Positions 43,488-52,360 of a stretch of 64,000 nucleotides of DNA are shown piece after piece. The notes under the pieces were generated by a model that ran no database searches, was not told where the DNA came from, and saw only the letters and a list, made by a program, of their open reading frames with translations. A program made the position numbers and the translations under genes. This DNA is from Micromonospora inaquosa (GTDB lineage Bacteria > Actinomycetota > Actinomycetes > Mycobacteriales > Micromonosporaceae): contig NZ_QGSZ01000153.1 of assembly GCF_003857055.1 (NCBI RefSeq), forward strand, positions 1 to 64,000. Reading direction: 5' to 3'. The number at the start of each line of letters is the position of its first letter. Positions within the stretch are counted from its first letter, which is position 1.

Positions 43488-45676
43488 TTACCAACCTCGG
43501 CTTCGATCGCAGTCAAGGGTGCGGTTTCGGGCGGATTGACCGTGACCCGATCTCGTAACCAGGTGAGACCGTCTACAATGTACTGCGGCGCGATCCACTG
43601 GTTGTGGTCCTTGGTGATGAGCGCGAGAGCGAAGTCGGTTTTATCAAAGGACTTGACGCGCTTGTAGATCTCCTCGTGCAGGCCCTCTAACGTCATGGCC
43701 GCCGCTTCCGAGACGCGGAGCCGGAGATCGGCCTGTGCCTCATGCTGGCACCACCCGAGGTTCTCCAAGGCGAATGCCTCCTCGAAGGTGCGACCAGCTA
43801 AGGCTGTCTGCCGATCGCCCCAGGTGATCGGTCGGCGGGTCTGGTACGCAACTCGGATACATCCCGGAGTACCGGCGGCGGCCGGTGAGGATTTCGCAGC
43901 CTCGTCCGCATCGAGAAGCTGGTCGATCAATCGGATACGGGGGATCCATGAGGCCAAGGTTTCGTTGCTCGTAACTGCGCCCGCCTGCGTCGTCATACAC
44001 GCCGACCTAGCTGCAGGCACCTCGTCGGAGTCGGTCGCGGCCGCGTCGGGGCTCGGCCCTCGCACGCTGTCCAGGTCGGTGATGACCAGCGTGGGAAGTT
44101 CCAGAAACGTAATCAGTTCTTGGAACTTGTGGGCATAGGCCCCGCCCACCTCAAGGATCGTGAGGTGGCTTGACTGGAGCTCAGGCACCGATTTTTGGAT
44201 GATCAGTGGCAGTAGAAGCCTTTCGACGTTGCCCTCGACCAGAATCGCAGCGTCGGCGAAGAAAAGGTCACAGTGGGTCAGCTTCAGGTATTGCCGAAGG
44301 AAGTGCCTGGTGTCATCCTCCGTCGTCTCCCGGAAAGTCATCAGATCCTTCACATCGGTGTGATGGACATTGCCGTCTACGCCGGTCCGCTTAAAATAGC
44401 GGATCGGCTCAAACGATTTTTCGTAGATGACGTGAGCGGAGTGTGTCGTGACGATCATCTGAGTGGCGAAGGCCGACTCAACCTGTGGAAGAATTTCACG
44501 GATCTTGCGGATGAAGACCTGCTGCAGTTGAGCGTGTAGATGTGCCTCGGGCTCCTCGATGAACACTAGGTGGATCGGGGGTCGCTCACCTTCGGCATCG
44601 ATCCATCGATGGTGAAAGTCCAGGACCTCGACGACCATGTAGATCAGATTTTTGAAGCCGAGCCCGTTGTACTGGTCGGGCAGCGTTCGCTCAGATGTGC
44701 CCATCGGGCCGCCGGCCGCAGGTAGAGCGTAGTGAACCCGGGCACCGCTGTTGAGGACGCTCTGGGCATTGAAGGAAGCCTTCACCACCAATCGCGGATG
44801 GACGAAGCCTGGATAGCCGAGGTCGGCAAGCTTGTCCAAGGTAGGCTCAAAAACCTTCGCGAAGTGCTCATTGAGGTGTCGTTCCGAGTCCGCAATCGCA
44901 GCGACCGCCGCGAGATCATTCTCCCGCTGTTCGAGATTGCGAGAGTAGAAGCCACTCAACTTCCGAGACAGATCTTCGGCCCGACCGCGACTCTCGCCGT
45001 CAACCAGGTGACGCTGAGCGTCAAGGAAGTCAACCTTGATCAACGATTCGAGCTTGGCGCCGAGGCGGCTCGCGCTGCCGCGTGCAGTGTACGGGGCGTA
45101 TTCCGCAATCGGCTCCAGCCGCTCGTCGCAGTGGGTGGCGTCCAGGATCGCGTAGGTGATCTCGTACTCGTGCCGCAGCTCACGGCTTAGATAGTCGGTC
45201 AGCGACCGCGGCCACGGTTCGTAGTCGGAACCTTCTAGGCGTTCGACCGCCAGTGCCCTGCTGCGGTACTCCTCGAAGTTCTCGATTAGGGCCTTGCCGT
45301 TCTTGGGCATGTACGAGAGGCGGATCCCTACCAGGCCGGAACTCCAACTCAGATTGGGCAGAAAGTCGACGACACGGTGAAGGTTGTCATCATCACCGTT
45401 CAGGTCGAGCCAGATGTCCAAAACGATGCGCGGAAGCCGCTCGTCGGGATCATCCGAAGCGGCGTCGAACGCGTCAAACTCGGCCCAGCAGTCTGCGGTG
45501 AAGTCGTAGAGCCGGAACCGCTCTTTCTCGGCACCGAGGAACAGTCGGAACACCTGTGCGGCCGAGGTCTTCCCACTGTTGTTTGCGCCAACGAACACCG
45601 TCGTCTCGGGGTCCAGATCGATCCTGACGTCTCGCAACCGCCGGAAGTTTTTCACACGGAAAGTTTTAACGTACAC
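43484..45676 (-). CDS. gajA: GajA-like OLD-family ATPase/TOPRIM nuclease
   Basis: 730 residues from GTG 45676, chosen because GGAG lies four bases upstream and translation then starts VYVKTFRVKNFRRLRD; a TTG 48 bp further back is less likely. The N-terminal ABC ATPase has Walker A VFVGANNSGKTSAA (28-41) and a C-terminal half with VFIEEPEAHLH (Walker B region) then MIVTTHSAHVIYE. The TOPRIM nuclease domain shows AAILVEGNVERLLLPLI (catalytic Glu) and TLVITDLDSVRG (DxD). In Gabija, nucleotide depletion during infection activates this nuclease. About 150 residues longer than the prototype GajA, mostly at the C-terminus. Slightly lower GC than neighbours supports horizontal origin. Coupled to the UvrD gene. 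Confidence 0.85.
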   Translation of the reverse strand: MYVKTFRVKNFRRLRDVRIDLDPETTVFVGANNSGKTSAAQVFRLFLGAEKERFRLYDFTADCWAEFDAFDAASDDPDERLPRIVLDIWLDLNGDDDNLHRVVDFLPNLSWSSGLVGIRLSYMPKNGKALIENFEEYRSRALAVERLEGSDYEPWPRSLTDYLSRELRHEYEITYAILDATHCDERLEPIAEYAPYTARGSASRLGAKLESLIKVDFLDAQRHLVDGESRGRAEDLSRKLSGFYSRNLEQRENDLAAVAAIADSERHLNEHFAKVFEPTLDKLADLGYPGFVHPRLVVKASFNAQSVLNSGARVHYALPAAGGPMGTSERTLPDQYNGLGFKNLIYMVVEVLDFHHRWIDAEGERPPIHLVFIEEPEAHLHAQLQQVFIRKIREILPQVESAFATQMIVTTHSAHVIYEKSFEPIRYFKRTGVDGNVHHTDVKDLMTFRETTEDDTRHFLRQYLKLTHCDLFFADAAILVEGNVERLLLPLIIQKSVPELQSSHLTILEVGGAYAHKFQELITFLELPTLVITDLDSVRGPSPDAAATDSDEVPAARSACMTTQAGAVTSNETLASWIPRIRLIDQLLDADEAAKSSPAAAGTPGCIRVAYQTRRPITWGDRQTALAGRTFEEAFALENLGWCQHEAQADLRLRVSEAAAMTLEGLHEEIYKRVKSFDKTDFALALITKDHNQWIAPQYIVDGLTWLRDRVTVNPPETAPLTAIEAEVGK

Positions 45677-46146
45677 GCCGCTCCATTCATTGCAGAAGCG
45701 CGCCGCAAAATGGCGCGTGTTCAACCATCAATGTTGAGCCTGCTGCCGAGCGCGACGTTCAACATCTCCGTGATGCCTCTTACGGCGCCTAGCTCCACCT
45801 CCGGCGACCGACCTGATCCAGCGACGCAGATCGTCGTCGCGTTGAGGCCAGATGGTTAGCTGTGTCGTCAACGAGTGCGATGCTCGCGTGACCCAACGAT
45901 GATCTACCACTAGCTGCGGAAACGCCAACACCGGTAGTGTCAAGTAGGCGACGAAACCAGGGTAGGCAAGTCCAGAGGGGCATGACTTCCACGGTGCTTG
46001 CACCTGTTGGGTGCTCGTCAGAGCCGCCCGGTCAGCCGTGCGAGCGTCCGCCCGCGCACGATTCGGGGAGTGACGTGCGAGAAAGGCTGGCGGGCATAAG
46101 GTCAACTCGACACGGCGACCTCCGCGAGAGCAGGACGAGGCAGGAT
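45677..46146. other. Intergenic stretch containing an integrase remnant
   Basis: Separates the minus-strand OLD gene from the plus-strand kinase. It holds a recognisable piece of tyrosine-recombinase C-terminus (45789-45896, listed separately). The rest has only short frames. Promoters for both genes must lie here. Confidence 0.4.
45789..45896 (-). pseudogene. Tyrosine recombinase (phage integrase) C-terminal remnant
   Basis: The minus frame reads SLGHASIALVDDTANHLAS, very like the integrase motif LGHASI-x-L-x-x-D-T-Y-x-H-L that carries one of the catalytic histidines, then TRRRSASLDQV, a common integrase end. The nucleophile tyrosine is absent: the residue that should be Tyr in DTY is Ala here. 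No N-terminal part is detected upstream. Remnant of a deleted integrase gene. Confidence 0.55.
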
Positions 46147-46821
46147 ATGGACCAAGGCACCCGCCACGAGTTGCTCGGCCGCCTGGCTGAGGCGGTCGGG
46201 TCCGTCACGCTCGCACACCCCGCGCGTGTAGCTATCGACGGACCGCCCGCCGCAGGCAAGACCACTCTCGCCGACGAGCTGGCCGTCGTCTTGCGCGCAC
46301 AGGGCCGCGACGTCATCCGCGCGACGATCGACGATTTCCTCTTCCCCCGGGCACAGCGCTATCCGCGCGGCGAGTACTCGGCCGAAGGCTGCTACTTCGA
46401 CACCCACGACTACGAGGCGCTGAACCGGGTTCTGCTCGATCCGCTTGGCCCGGGCGGAGATCGACGATGCCAGCACGCGGTCTACGACCGCACTACGGAT
46501 ACTGCGCTGTGTCCGTCGGTCACGACTACCCCCGCCGACGCCGTGCTGGTCTTCGACGGCGTCTTCCTGATGCGTCCAGAACTGATCGATCGATGGGACC
46601 TACGCATCTTCGTGTCGACCACGCTCGACAAGACCGTGGATCGTGCAGTGATCCGAGAGAGCCTGGCATCACCTCGGGCCGACGTCGAACGACGCTGGCG
46701 CGAGCGTTACATCCCCTCCCAACAGCTCTACTTCGCTACGGTTCGCCCGACCGATCACGTCGACGTCATCGTGTACAACGACGAGCCACAGCGGCCGGCG
46801 TGGGAGACTCAAACATGCTGA
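46147..46821 (+). CDS. Uridine kinase-like P-loop kinase
   Basis: 224 residues from ATG 46147. The P-loop is VAIDGPPAAGKTTLADEL (28-45). YFDTHDYEAL and FDGVFLMRPELIDRWDL (substrate/Mg-binding) follow, with an arginine-rich ESLASPRADVERRWRERY lid. It resembles bacterial uridine kinase-like and phosphoribulokinase-family proteins; a nucleoside or related small-molecule substrate is likely. It is probably a monocistronic gene carried in the island, since two strong terminators follow. A start further upstream exists but is not supported. Confidence 0.75.
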   Translation: MDQGTRHELLGRLAEAVGSVTLAHPARVAIDGPPAAGKTTLADELAVVLRAQGRDVIRATIDDFLFPRAQRYPRGEYSAEGCYFDTHDYEALNRVLLDPLGPGGDRRCQHAVYDRTTDTALCPSVTTTPADAVLVFDGVFLMRPELIDRWDLRIFVSTTLDKTVDRAVIRESLASPRADVERRWRERYIPSQQLYFATVRPTDHVDVIVYNDEPQRPAWETQTC

Positions 46822-46842
46822 CGGCCTTCAATTAAGGGCTAT

Positions 46843-46876
46843 GGGCGCGCACCACGTCGGGTCGTGGAGGCGCGCC
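46843..46876 (+). terminator. Hairpin after the kinase gene
   Basis: GGGCGCGCACCACG and the near-complementary CGTGGAGGCGCGCCC form a long GC-rich stem with a short loop, starting about 20 bp after the kinase stop. No T-run, normal for high-GC hosts. Confidence 0.55.
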
Positions 46877-46898
46877 CGGCCGAGGGCTTGCGAGCAAA

Positions 46899-46932
46899 GA
46901 CGGGGTCCCGAACTCCTGGCTCGGGACCCGTC
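46899..46932 (+). terminator. Second hairpin downstream of the kinase gene
   Basis: A stem built from GGGTCCCGA and TCGGGACCC (with outer GACGG/CCGTC pairing and one bulge) around a loop of about nine bases. It is the tandem partner of the hairpin at 46843 and insulates the AbrB/recombinase genes from read-through. Confidence 0.6.
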
Positions 46933-47053
46933 AAGGTAGGCTGATCTTCAGCCGAGCGGGATAGCGCCGATAAGGCACATCCCGCGTTGGGCATCGGTTC
47001 GTGTCGATCCTCGGACACAAATTTGAAGCATCCCTGCTGTATTTGACGTACTG

Positions 47054-47075
47054 GTGGTCAAGCCCGCTTGACCAC
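47054..47075. promoter_or_regulatory. 22-bp near-perfect palindrome upstream of the AbrB/recombinase genes
   Basis: GTGGTCAAGC and its exact reverse complement GCTTGACCAC flank a two-base CC centre, giving 10-bp arms. It lies 68 bp before the AbrB-family ATG at 47143. A binding site for the AbrB-like regulator or a core-type recombinase site are both plausible. Confidence 0.5.
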
Positions 47076-47142
47076 GCGGAAGGTATCTCCGCGACAGTCT
47101 CGACGGATGCGACGCTCGGCGGCGGTGACCGCCGTGGCTGAT

Positions 47143-47613
47143 ATGACCGTTGCTCCTCTTATTCCACCGTTGACGCCTCCCGCGCAGAGCAAGGGGACGG
47201 ACCGGCGGCTAGGCACGCTGCGGCGCCCACCATTGCCCCTGCCTGACCTTCCAGCAGCCCGGAAAAGCGCGTCGGTCTACGGCCTGGCTGCTATTGATGT
47301 CAGTGGCCGGATCGCTGATCGAATGATCGTCCGCGCTTTCGGATGGGGCTGCGGTACGCGCCTTCAAATCCGCGAGAGCGCCGGCCTCATTGTCGTCCGT
47401 CGGGACCCGCAGGGCGTCTTTACCCTGACAGGTCAAGGTCATCTACATCTGCCGGCAGCCGCCCGGAAATGGTGCGGCCTCCAGCCTGGCGACTGGTTGC
47501 TGCTGGCGGCGGACCCCATTGCCGGCGTGCTTATCGTGCATCCACCCGCAACCTTGGACGCGGTGGTCGCTCAGATACACGCTGCTGCTCTCGGCGGTGA
47601 GCAGCATGAGTGA
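47143..47613 (+). CDS. AbrB/MazE/SpoVT-type regulator
   Basis: 156 residues from ATG 47143; earlier in-frame starts (ATG 47107, GTG 47068) are possible. The middle reads YGLAAIDVSGRIADRMIV and then TGQGHLHLPAAARKWCGLQPGDWLLL, the swapped-hairpin AbrB pattern in which a DNA-binding beta-hairpin pair is followed by a LPAxxR...GDxV tail. The N-terminal 30 residues are proline-rich. These regulators commonly precede the XerC-like recombinase found next in actinobacterial elements. The stop overlaps the recombinase start, so the two are translationally coupled. Confidence 0.72.
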   Translation: MTVAPLIPPLTPPAQSKGTDRRLGTLRRPPLPLPDLPAARKSASVYGLAAIDVSGRIADRMIVRAFGWGCGTRLQIRESAGLIVVRRDPQGVFTLTGQGHLHLPAAARKWCGLQPGDWLLLAADPIAGVLIVHPPATLDAVVAQIHAAALGGEQHE

Positions 47614-48620
47614 CACGGCGAGCCAGGCTGAGTTGGACGCCGCTCGGTTGTTGCTCGCGAGGATGGGAATATCCCCCGGTGACCTCATTGAGGCGGCGAC
47701 GAAGCGCCCGCAGGCGCCGACGTTCGCAGATTACGTACCAATCGTGTCGGCGGCGGTCAGCGATGGAACGCGGCGTGCCTACGGATCGTATTGGAAGCGG
47801 GTCTTGGAACAGTGGGGCAGAGGCGACTCAATGAACCCACCCCATCGGAGATCGAGCAGCTTGCGGAGTACGTCAAGACGCACGTGGTCGCTCGGCGAAA
47901 TGCACGAGGCGGTCGAAGCGCGGCAGAGCACCTGATCGCCTCGTTGCGGTGCCTCTACCGGCGAGCGGTCGCTGACGGACACATCGCTGCGGCGGATAAC
48001 CCCGCTCTCAAGGTAGCTAAGCCGCGGCGCCTGCCCAGCACGAGGCGAGCAGTGGCCGACACACGGTTGGCAGAGATCAATGCCGTTGCCGCGAGTACGG
48101 GTGATGATCCTGCATTGGACAGCCTGCTGCTCCGGCTGCACACCGAGACGGCATGTCGTCGGGGTGGCGCGCTGGCGCTTCGTCCGATCGACCTGGACCC
48201 GGAACAGTGCCTGATCCTCCTGCGGGAAAAGGGTGACACGGTTCGGTGGCAGCCGGTGTCGCCGACCCTCATGAGGCACTTGCAGTCGCATGCCGAGGAC
48301 CGGCACGCGACGGGGGAAGGTCAGTTGCTGCGATACCGCAACGGGCAGCCCATCACATACCGCCGCTACGACCACCTGTGGGTGCGGATCGGCGAGCATC
48401 TTCAGTGGGTGTACGTGCAGCGGTCAGTACGCACTGGCTGCGACACACGACGCTGACGTGGGTTGAGCGGAATTTCGGCTACGCTGTGGCCCGCGAGTAC
48501 GCGGGGCATTCCGATGGTGGCAGTGACGCCGGCACCACCACCACGTACGTTCGCGCGAGCCTCCACGAGGTTGCCGTCGCCTTGGCGGCTCTCACGGGCG
48601 AGCCTCATCCTCTGGCCTGA
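47606..48620 (+). pseudogene. Tyrosine recombinase 1 (XerC-like), two frameshifts
   Basis: Starts at ATG 47606 overlapping the AbrB stop. Three frames join into one site-specific recombinase. The N-terminal SAM-like region (TFADYVPIVSAAVSDGTRRA, YWKRVLEQWG) is followed by RRLNEPTPSEIEQLAEYV after a one-base loss near 47815. The catalytic region TETACRRGGALALRP (Arg I) is intact, then a second one-base loss near 48418 is needed to reach STHWLRHTTLTWVE (HxxR), AGHSD and the YVRA tyrosine. All catalytic residues exist across the joined frames, but they are in different frames, so no active product is expected. Followed 9 bp later by the second recombinase. Confidence 0.85.
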
Positions 48621-48629
48621 AGTGAGCGG

Positions 48630-50091
48630 GTGGGTGCGCCCGGCCGACTGTGCCAGGCGTACCCGCGCTCAGGCCTCGATCCGTTGCAGCAGATGCCAGA
48701 CTGCGAGTGGGTCGGCGGAGCCGGTCTCGTTCGTTGAGAACGCCGTTTCTGGTGTCGCCGTCGCTGGAGTACGACGTGGCGTTGAACGGGTTCTTCCTCG
48801 ATCCTGCGATGCGGGCGGCGGCGGTGACGACGCAGGCAGGGTATGCGCGGGATCTTGCGGCGTTCCTGTCGTTTCTGTGGTCGGCGCGAGGGAAGCGGTC
48901 GTGGCGGGACGCCACCGAATCTGATCATGTCGCCTACCTCGTGTGGCGGCGTCGGGATCCAGATGGGCCTCGGGTGGCCGGTGCGACGTGGGACCGGGAG
49001 GTCGCTGCGGTGAACCGCTTCTATCGCTGGGCGGTGCGCCGCGGTCACGTGGTGAGTAATCCGGTGCCGCAGGTGTCGCGCCGGCCGGCTGGTTTCGGCG
49101 CTGGGCGGGCTGGTGCTCGGACGTTGGATGAGCAGCGGCCGGCGACGTACTCGCATGACGTGGTGCGGGAGCGGGTGCAGTGGCTGCCGCCGGAGTCGTA
49201 TCGGCGGTGGCGCGATGTCGGGGTGCGAGGCTTCACCGCCGATGGGCTGCCCAGGGCGGGGTTCCGTGGTCGGTGGGCTGGCCGCAATAGCGGGTTCTGC
49301 GACTTGATGGTCCGTACGGGGCTGCGGTTGTCCGAGCAGGCGGCGTTGACGGTGTTCGACGTTCCGCTCGGTCGGGGTGAGGGCGGCTATCAGCGGTTCT
49401 GGCTGAGCGAGGCGGTCGCGAAGGGCCGGTCCGCGCGGTGGGTCTACGTGCCGGCGTCGATCGCACTCGACCTGGCCGCGTATGTCGAGTGGGACCGCGC
49501 CGAGGTGGTGGAGCAGGCGCGGGCGGCGGGCCGGTACGCGGCGTGGCGGCGGCTCCGTGGGTGGTCGAGGATCCGGATCGTGAGGTGGCGCGGCGCGCCG
49601 GCTCGGCGGAGAGGGTGAAAGTGGCGCAGTTGGGGTTCGCTGAGCGGCAGCGGTTGCTCGTCGATGGCCCGGGCGGGTTGACTCCAGCGTGGTTTTGGCT
49701 GGGTGAGAGCGGTCTGCCGCTATCGGTGTCGGCGTGGAAGGCGATGTTCGCCGAGGCGAACCGGCGGTGCGCGGCGATGGGGCTGTCGGTGCGGTGTCAC
49801 GCGCATATGCTGCGACACACGTTCGCGGTGGTGACGTTGGAGCAGCTGCAGCGCGGGCACATCGCTGCACCAACTGAGATGGTGGCGCCGCAGCGGGAGC
49901 ACTACACCCGCATTTTCGGTGACCCGCTGGACTGGGTGCGTCGCCGGCTCGGGCACCGGTCGGTGCTGACGACGCAGATCTACCTGCACGCGCTGGCCGA
50001 GCTTGAGATGCAAACGAGGATGGCGCTGGTGCCTGACGGCTGGGAGGATCCGGCGCCTGCGGCATCTGGTGTGTTGGCGGTGCGGGCGTGA
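48630..50091 (+). pseudogene. Tyrosine recombinase 2, two frameshifts
   Basis: Probable GTG start at 48630, ten bases after the first recombinase stop. The N-terminal part reads QQMPDCEWVGGAGLV, then one base is missing near 48733 before RTPFLVSPSLEYDVALNGFF. The core-binding and catalytic domains include VRTGLRLSEQAALTVF (Arg I) and, after another one-base loss near 49550, VRCHAHMLRHTFAVVTLE (HxxR), RRLGHRSVLTTQIYLHA (His/Tyr). The catalytic residues are all present in the joined frames. This large actinobacterial recombinase is usually followed by the third type found next. Confidence 0.85.
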
Positions 50092-51208
50092 CCCGGACCG
50101 GCCGGGGCAGCACCCGGCCGGGCGTGCGCGCACCGCTGCCCTCCGGCGCATACGCGCCGAGCTCGGTGCGCCAGGTGAGCAGCGCCGGCAACCCGGTCGT
50201 CGAGTTCGAGGGTGAAGACGGTCGGCGGCGGACGTTCGACTTCGCGCAGTGCCCGCTGCCGGGCTGGCATCCGGTGTTGGCGGAAGTGCTGGTGCAGCGG
50301 GTGGGACCGGCCGGCGGGTTGCGCACATCGACGTCGTCGCTGGCGGCGTGGAACAACCTTCGTGCGTTCCTGCGGTTCTTGGAGGCGCTCTCTGACTGCC
50401 CGGGTGACCCGTCGGCGTTGACGGTTGCGCACGTCAACGCCTACACCGCTGCGGAGATCGGCCGGGTGGGGCCGGTCTATGGCGCTCGCAGAGCGGATCA
50501 CGTGTGGCGGCTGCTGCGGCTGGAGCCGGCAGCCGGCGTGATCGATGCGGCGGCGATCGGCGCGTTACGGCTGCGCGGCGTGGGCACGCCCGGCGGGGGC
50601 ACGGCCGGATACAGCGACCGTGAGCTGGCACTGATCGTCGACACCGCCCGCCGTGACGTCATGCAGCTGCGTGACCGGCTCCAGGCCACCGAGACGTTGC
50701 TGGGCCGGATGTCGCTCGAGCCGGCGCGGCTGACGATATGGAGCGGGCCGACGCCCTGCGGCTGGCCAAAATCGCCGCCGAGGGAGTTGCTGCGCCAGAA
50801 AGGGGGCAGGGCTTCAATGCCCACCGTTCACGGCAGGAGCTTGCCGAGCCGCTGTTCGTGACCCGCCGGGACGTGCCGGCGATGCTGGTCCTCCTGGTCG
50901 CGGTGACGGGCCGCAACATCGAGACGGTCAAGGAACTGCCGGCGCACCACCGGCTGCTAGACGGACGCGCCGTGGAGGTCCAGCTGACCAAGCGACGTCG
51001 CGGCGCCGGACGGTGGGTGCAAACCGTGACATGGGAGATCGGTCCTCCCGGTCGGGAGCTGCACCATCCCGGTGGGCTCTACCTGTTGCTGCACCGGCTA
51101 ATGGCCAGCGGACGGGAGCTGAGCACCGGCCCGTCGTCGTTCTGGGCGGTCTGGCGCAACCTACGCCGACAGGCCAGGGCGACAGTCATCGAGACTCGTA
51201 CCGCTTGA
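50088..51208 (+). pseudogene. Tyrosine recombinase 3, frameshifted and 3'-truncated
   Basis: GTG-type start at 50088, overlapping the previous stop. Reads GRGSTRPGVRAPLPSGAY and SLAAWNNLRAFLRFLEAL, the N-terminal part of the large site-specific integrases that pair with recombinase 2. One base is missing near 50735, after which the second frame continues ERADALRLAKIAAEGVA and LFVTRRDVPAMLVLLVAVTG. The sequence then ends at a TGA (51206-51208) before the catalytic C-terminal HxxR and Tyr motifs of the family, so the active site is absent. The junction abuts the end of the minus-strand hypothetical gene. Confidence 0.8.
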
Positions 51209-51477
51209 CAAGCTCGACCGACAGAACTCGCAGTTCCTGGCGGACAGGATGGCCGTCTACCAGGATCGACAGGCCACCCCAGAACTTGCTGAACGAGAAC
51301 GACACCTCGTGCCGCTCCTGGACGCCGACGTCGAAGTTGAACTTCACTAGCCGAATCCTGCCGTACGGGTACAGGTGGTGGTAGCCGGGCCGTGTTGCGA
51401 CCCTCGGCGCTGTCGGTCACCACCTCGTCGTCGTGTTGGCGGACGGTTACGGAAAGGGACCATTGCCGGTCGGGCAT
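51186..51477 (-). pseudogene. Conserved hypothetical protein, frameshifted and probably truncated
   Basis: From ATG 51477 the minus strand reads MPDRQWSLSVTVRQHDDEV to DSAEGRNTAR. In a neighbouring frame it continues as YHHLYPYGRIRLVKFNFDVG, then HEVSFSFSKFWGGLSILVDG and RVLSVELVKRYESR ending at 51186. The second part is plainly protein-like, so one shift near 51390 (a one-base gain or two-base loss) is inferred. The C-terminus abuts the truncated recombinase. I do not recognise a named family or function. Confidence 0.55.
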
Positions 51478-52360
51478 AGACGATTTTATTGCGGCAACCG
51501 AATGGGTGACGGCGGTGATTGCCGAGAATGCGCCGCCCGGGCCAGGGATGGACGCTCGTTGGCGAGTTGGGTGCTGATGTTCGCTCCTCTTCCGAACGAA
51601 TTCCGGCCGCCGAACGACAGCCGTCCCGGTTACCCGCCCCGGCGATCGTGCCGATCGCGTGGGCCCTCATGACGTGGAATCGGTGCGGAGTCATCCCAGT
51701 GGATGGGGTGTCCGAGTGGACGGTGGGTTCGCGACAGATGATCGGCGTTGCGACGCGTGGTGGCGGCAGACGGCCGGGCCATCAGAGCGCGTGCCGGAAA
51801 GAAAGACGTGCCCGTGTGCCTACGCCGTGACGTGCGGTGCTGCGGTGCCTCCCCCTCCGGAGGTGCACAGCAGCGGCGGGGCTGCGCGGCTCCGGACGCC
51901 GCCGGCGCGGTGTCCGACGGCGCACCGGCCGGTGCGACCAAGCCCGTACTCATGTTCGCGGGACTCCCGTATCGATTCACTTTCGCTGTCCACCGGCCGG
52001 TCCGCGGGCGCGCTGCGGAACGCGCTCGACTCGGTGTGGACTCGCGCCAAGGTACCGAGCGGCGATTCTGGTCGCAAGGTCTGTGGCGAGTACGCGCCAT
52101 TCGATGCGCTCTCCGGGTGGGAAATCGTAGTCCGTGAGACGCAGTGACCAGAAGTGGCCATCGCTCGACAGTGGCGGCCTGCGGTGCCGTACTCCTGGCG
52201 TGAGCTGCGCTGATCGGTGCTTGCCGCACTGTTCCGATCATGAATATATCGACATGGCCCTCGCGGCTGGGCCGTGCTAGCGTCCCCGTGAATCAACTCG
52301 ATTGATGCACGCAAATCGAATTGGTGACCACACTCCACAGTGCAAGAAACGGGGAATCGG
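51478..52360. other. Intergenic stretch, no supported gene
   Basis: 883 bp between the recombinase remnants and the phospholipase gene. Long open frames occur on both strands but show the arginine/serine-rich composition of shadow frames, no motifs, and no agreement with a codon-position GC bias. Near 52240-52290 an AT-rich patch and an extended -10-like TGCTAGCGT (about 52275) could be the phospholipase promoter. No tRNA, repeats or attachment site recognised. Confidence 0.35.

Noticed and set aside
45728..46105. Minus ORF of 125 residues upstream of the OLD gene
   Set aside because: Runs through an integrase remnant in another frame; no motifs in this frame.
51630..52241. Long open frames on both strands in the 51.5-52.3 kb stretch
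   Set aside because: Arg/Ser/Pro-rich shadow composition, no motif, no start with a ribosome-binding site, mutual overlap on both strands.
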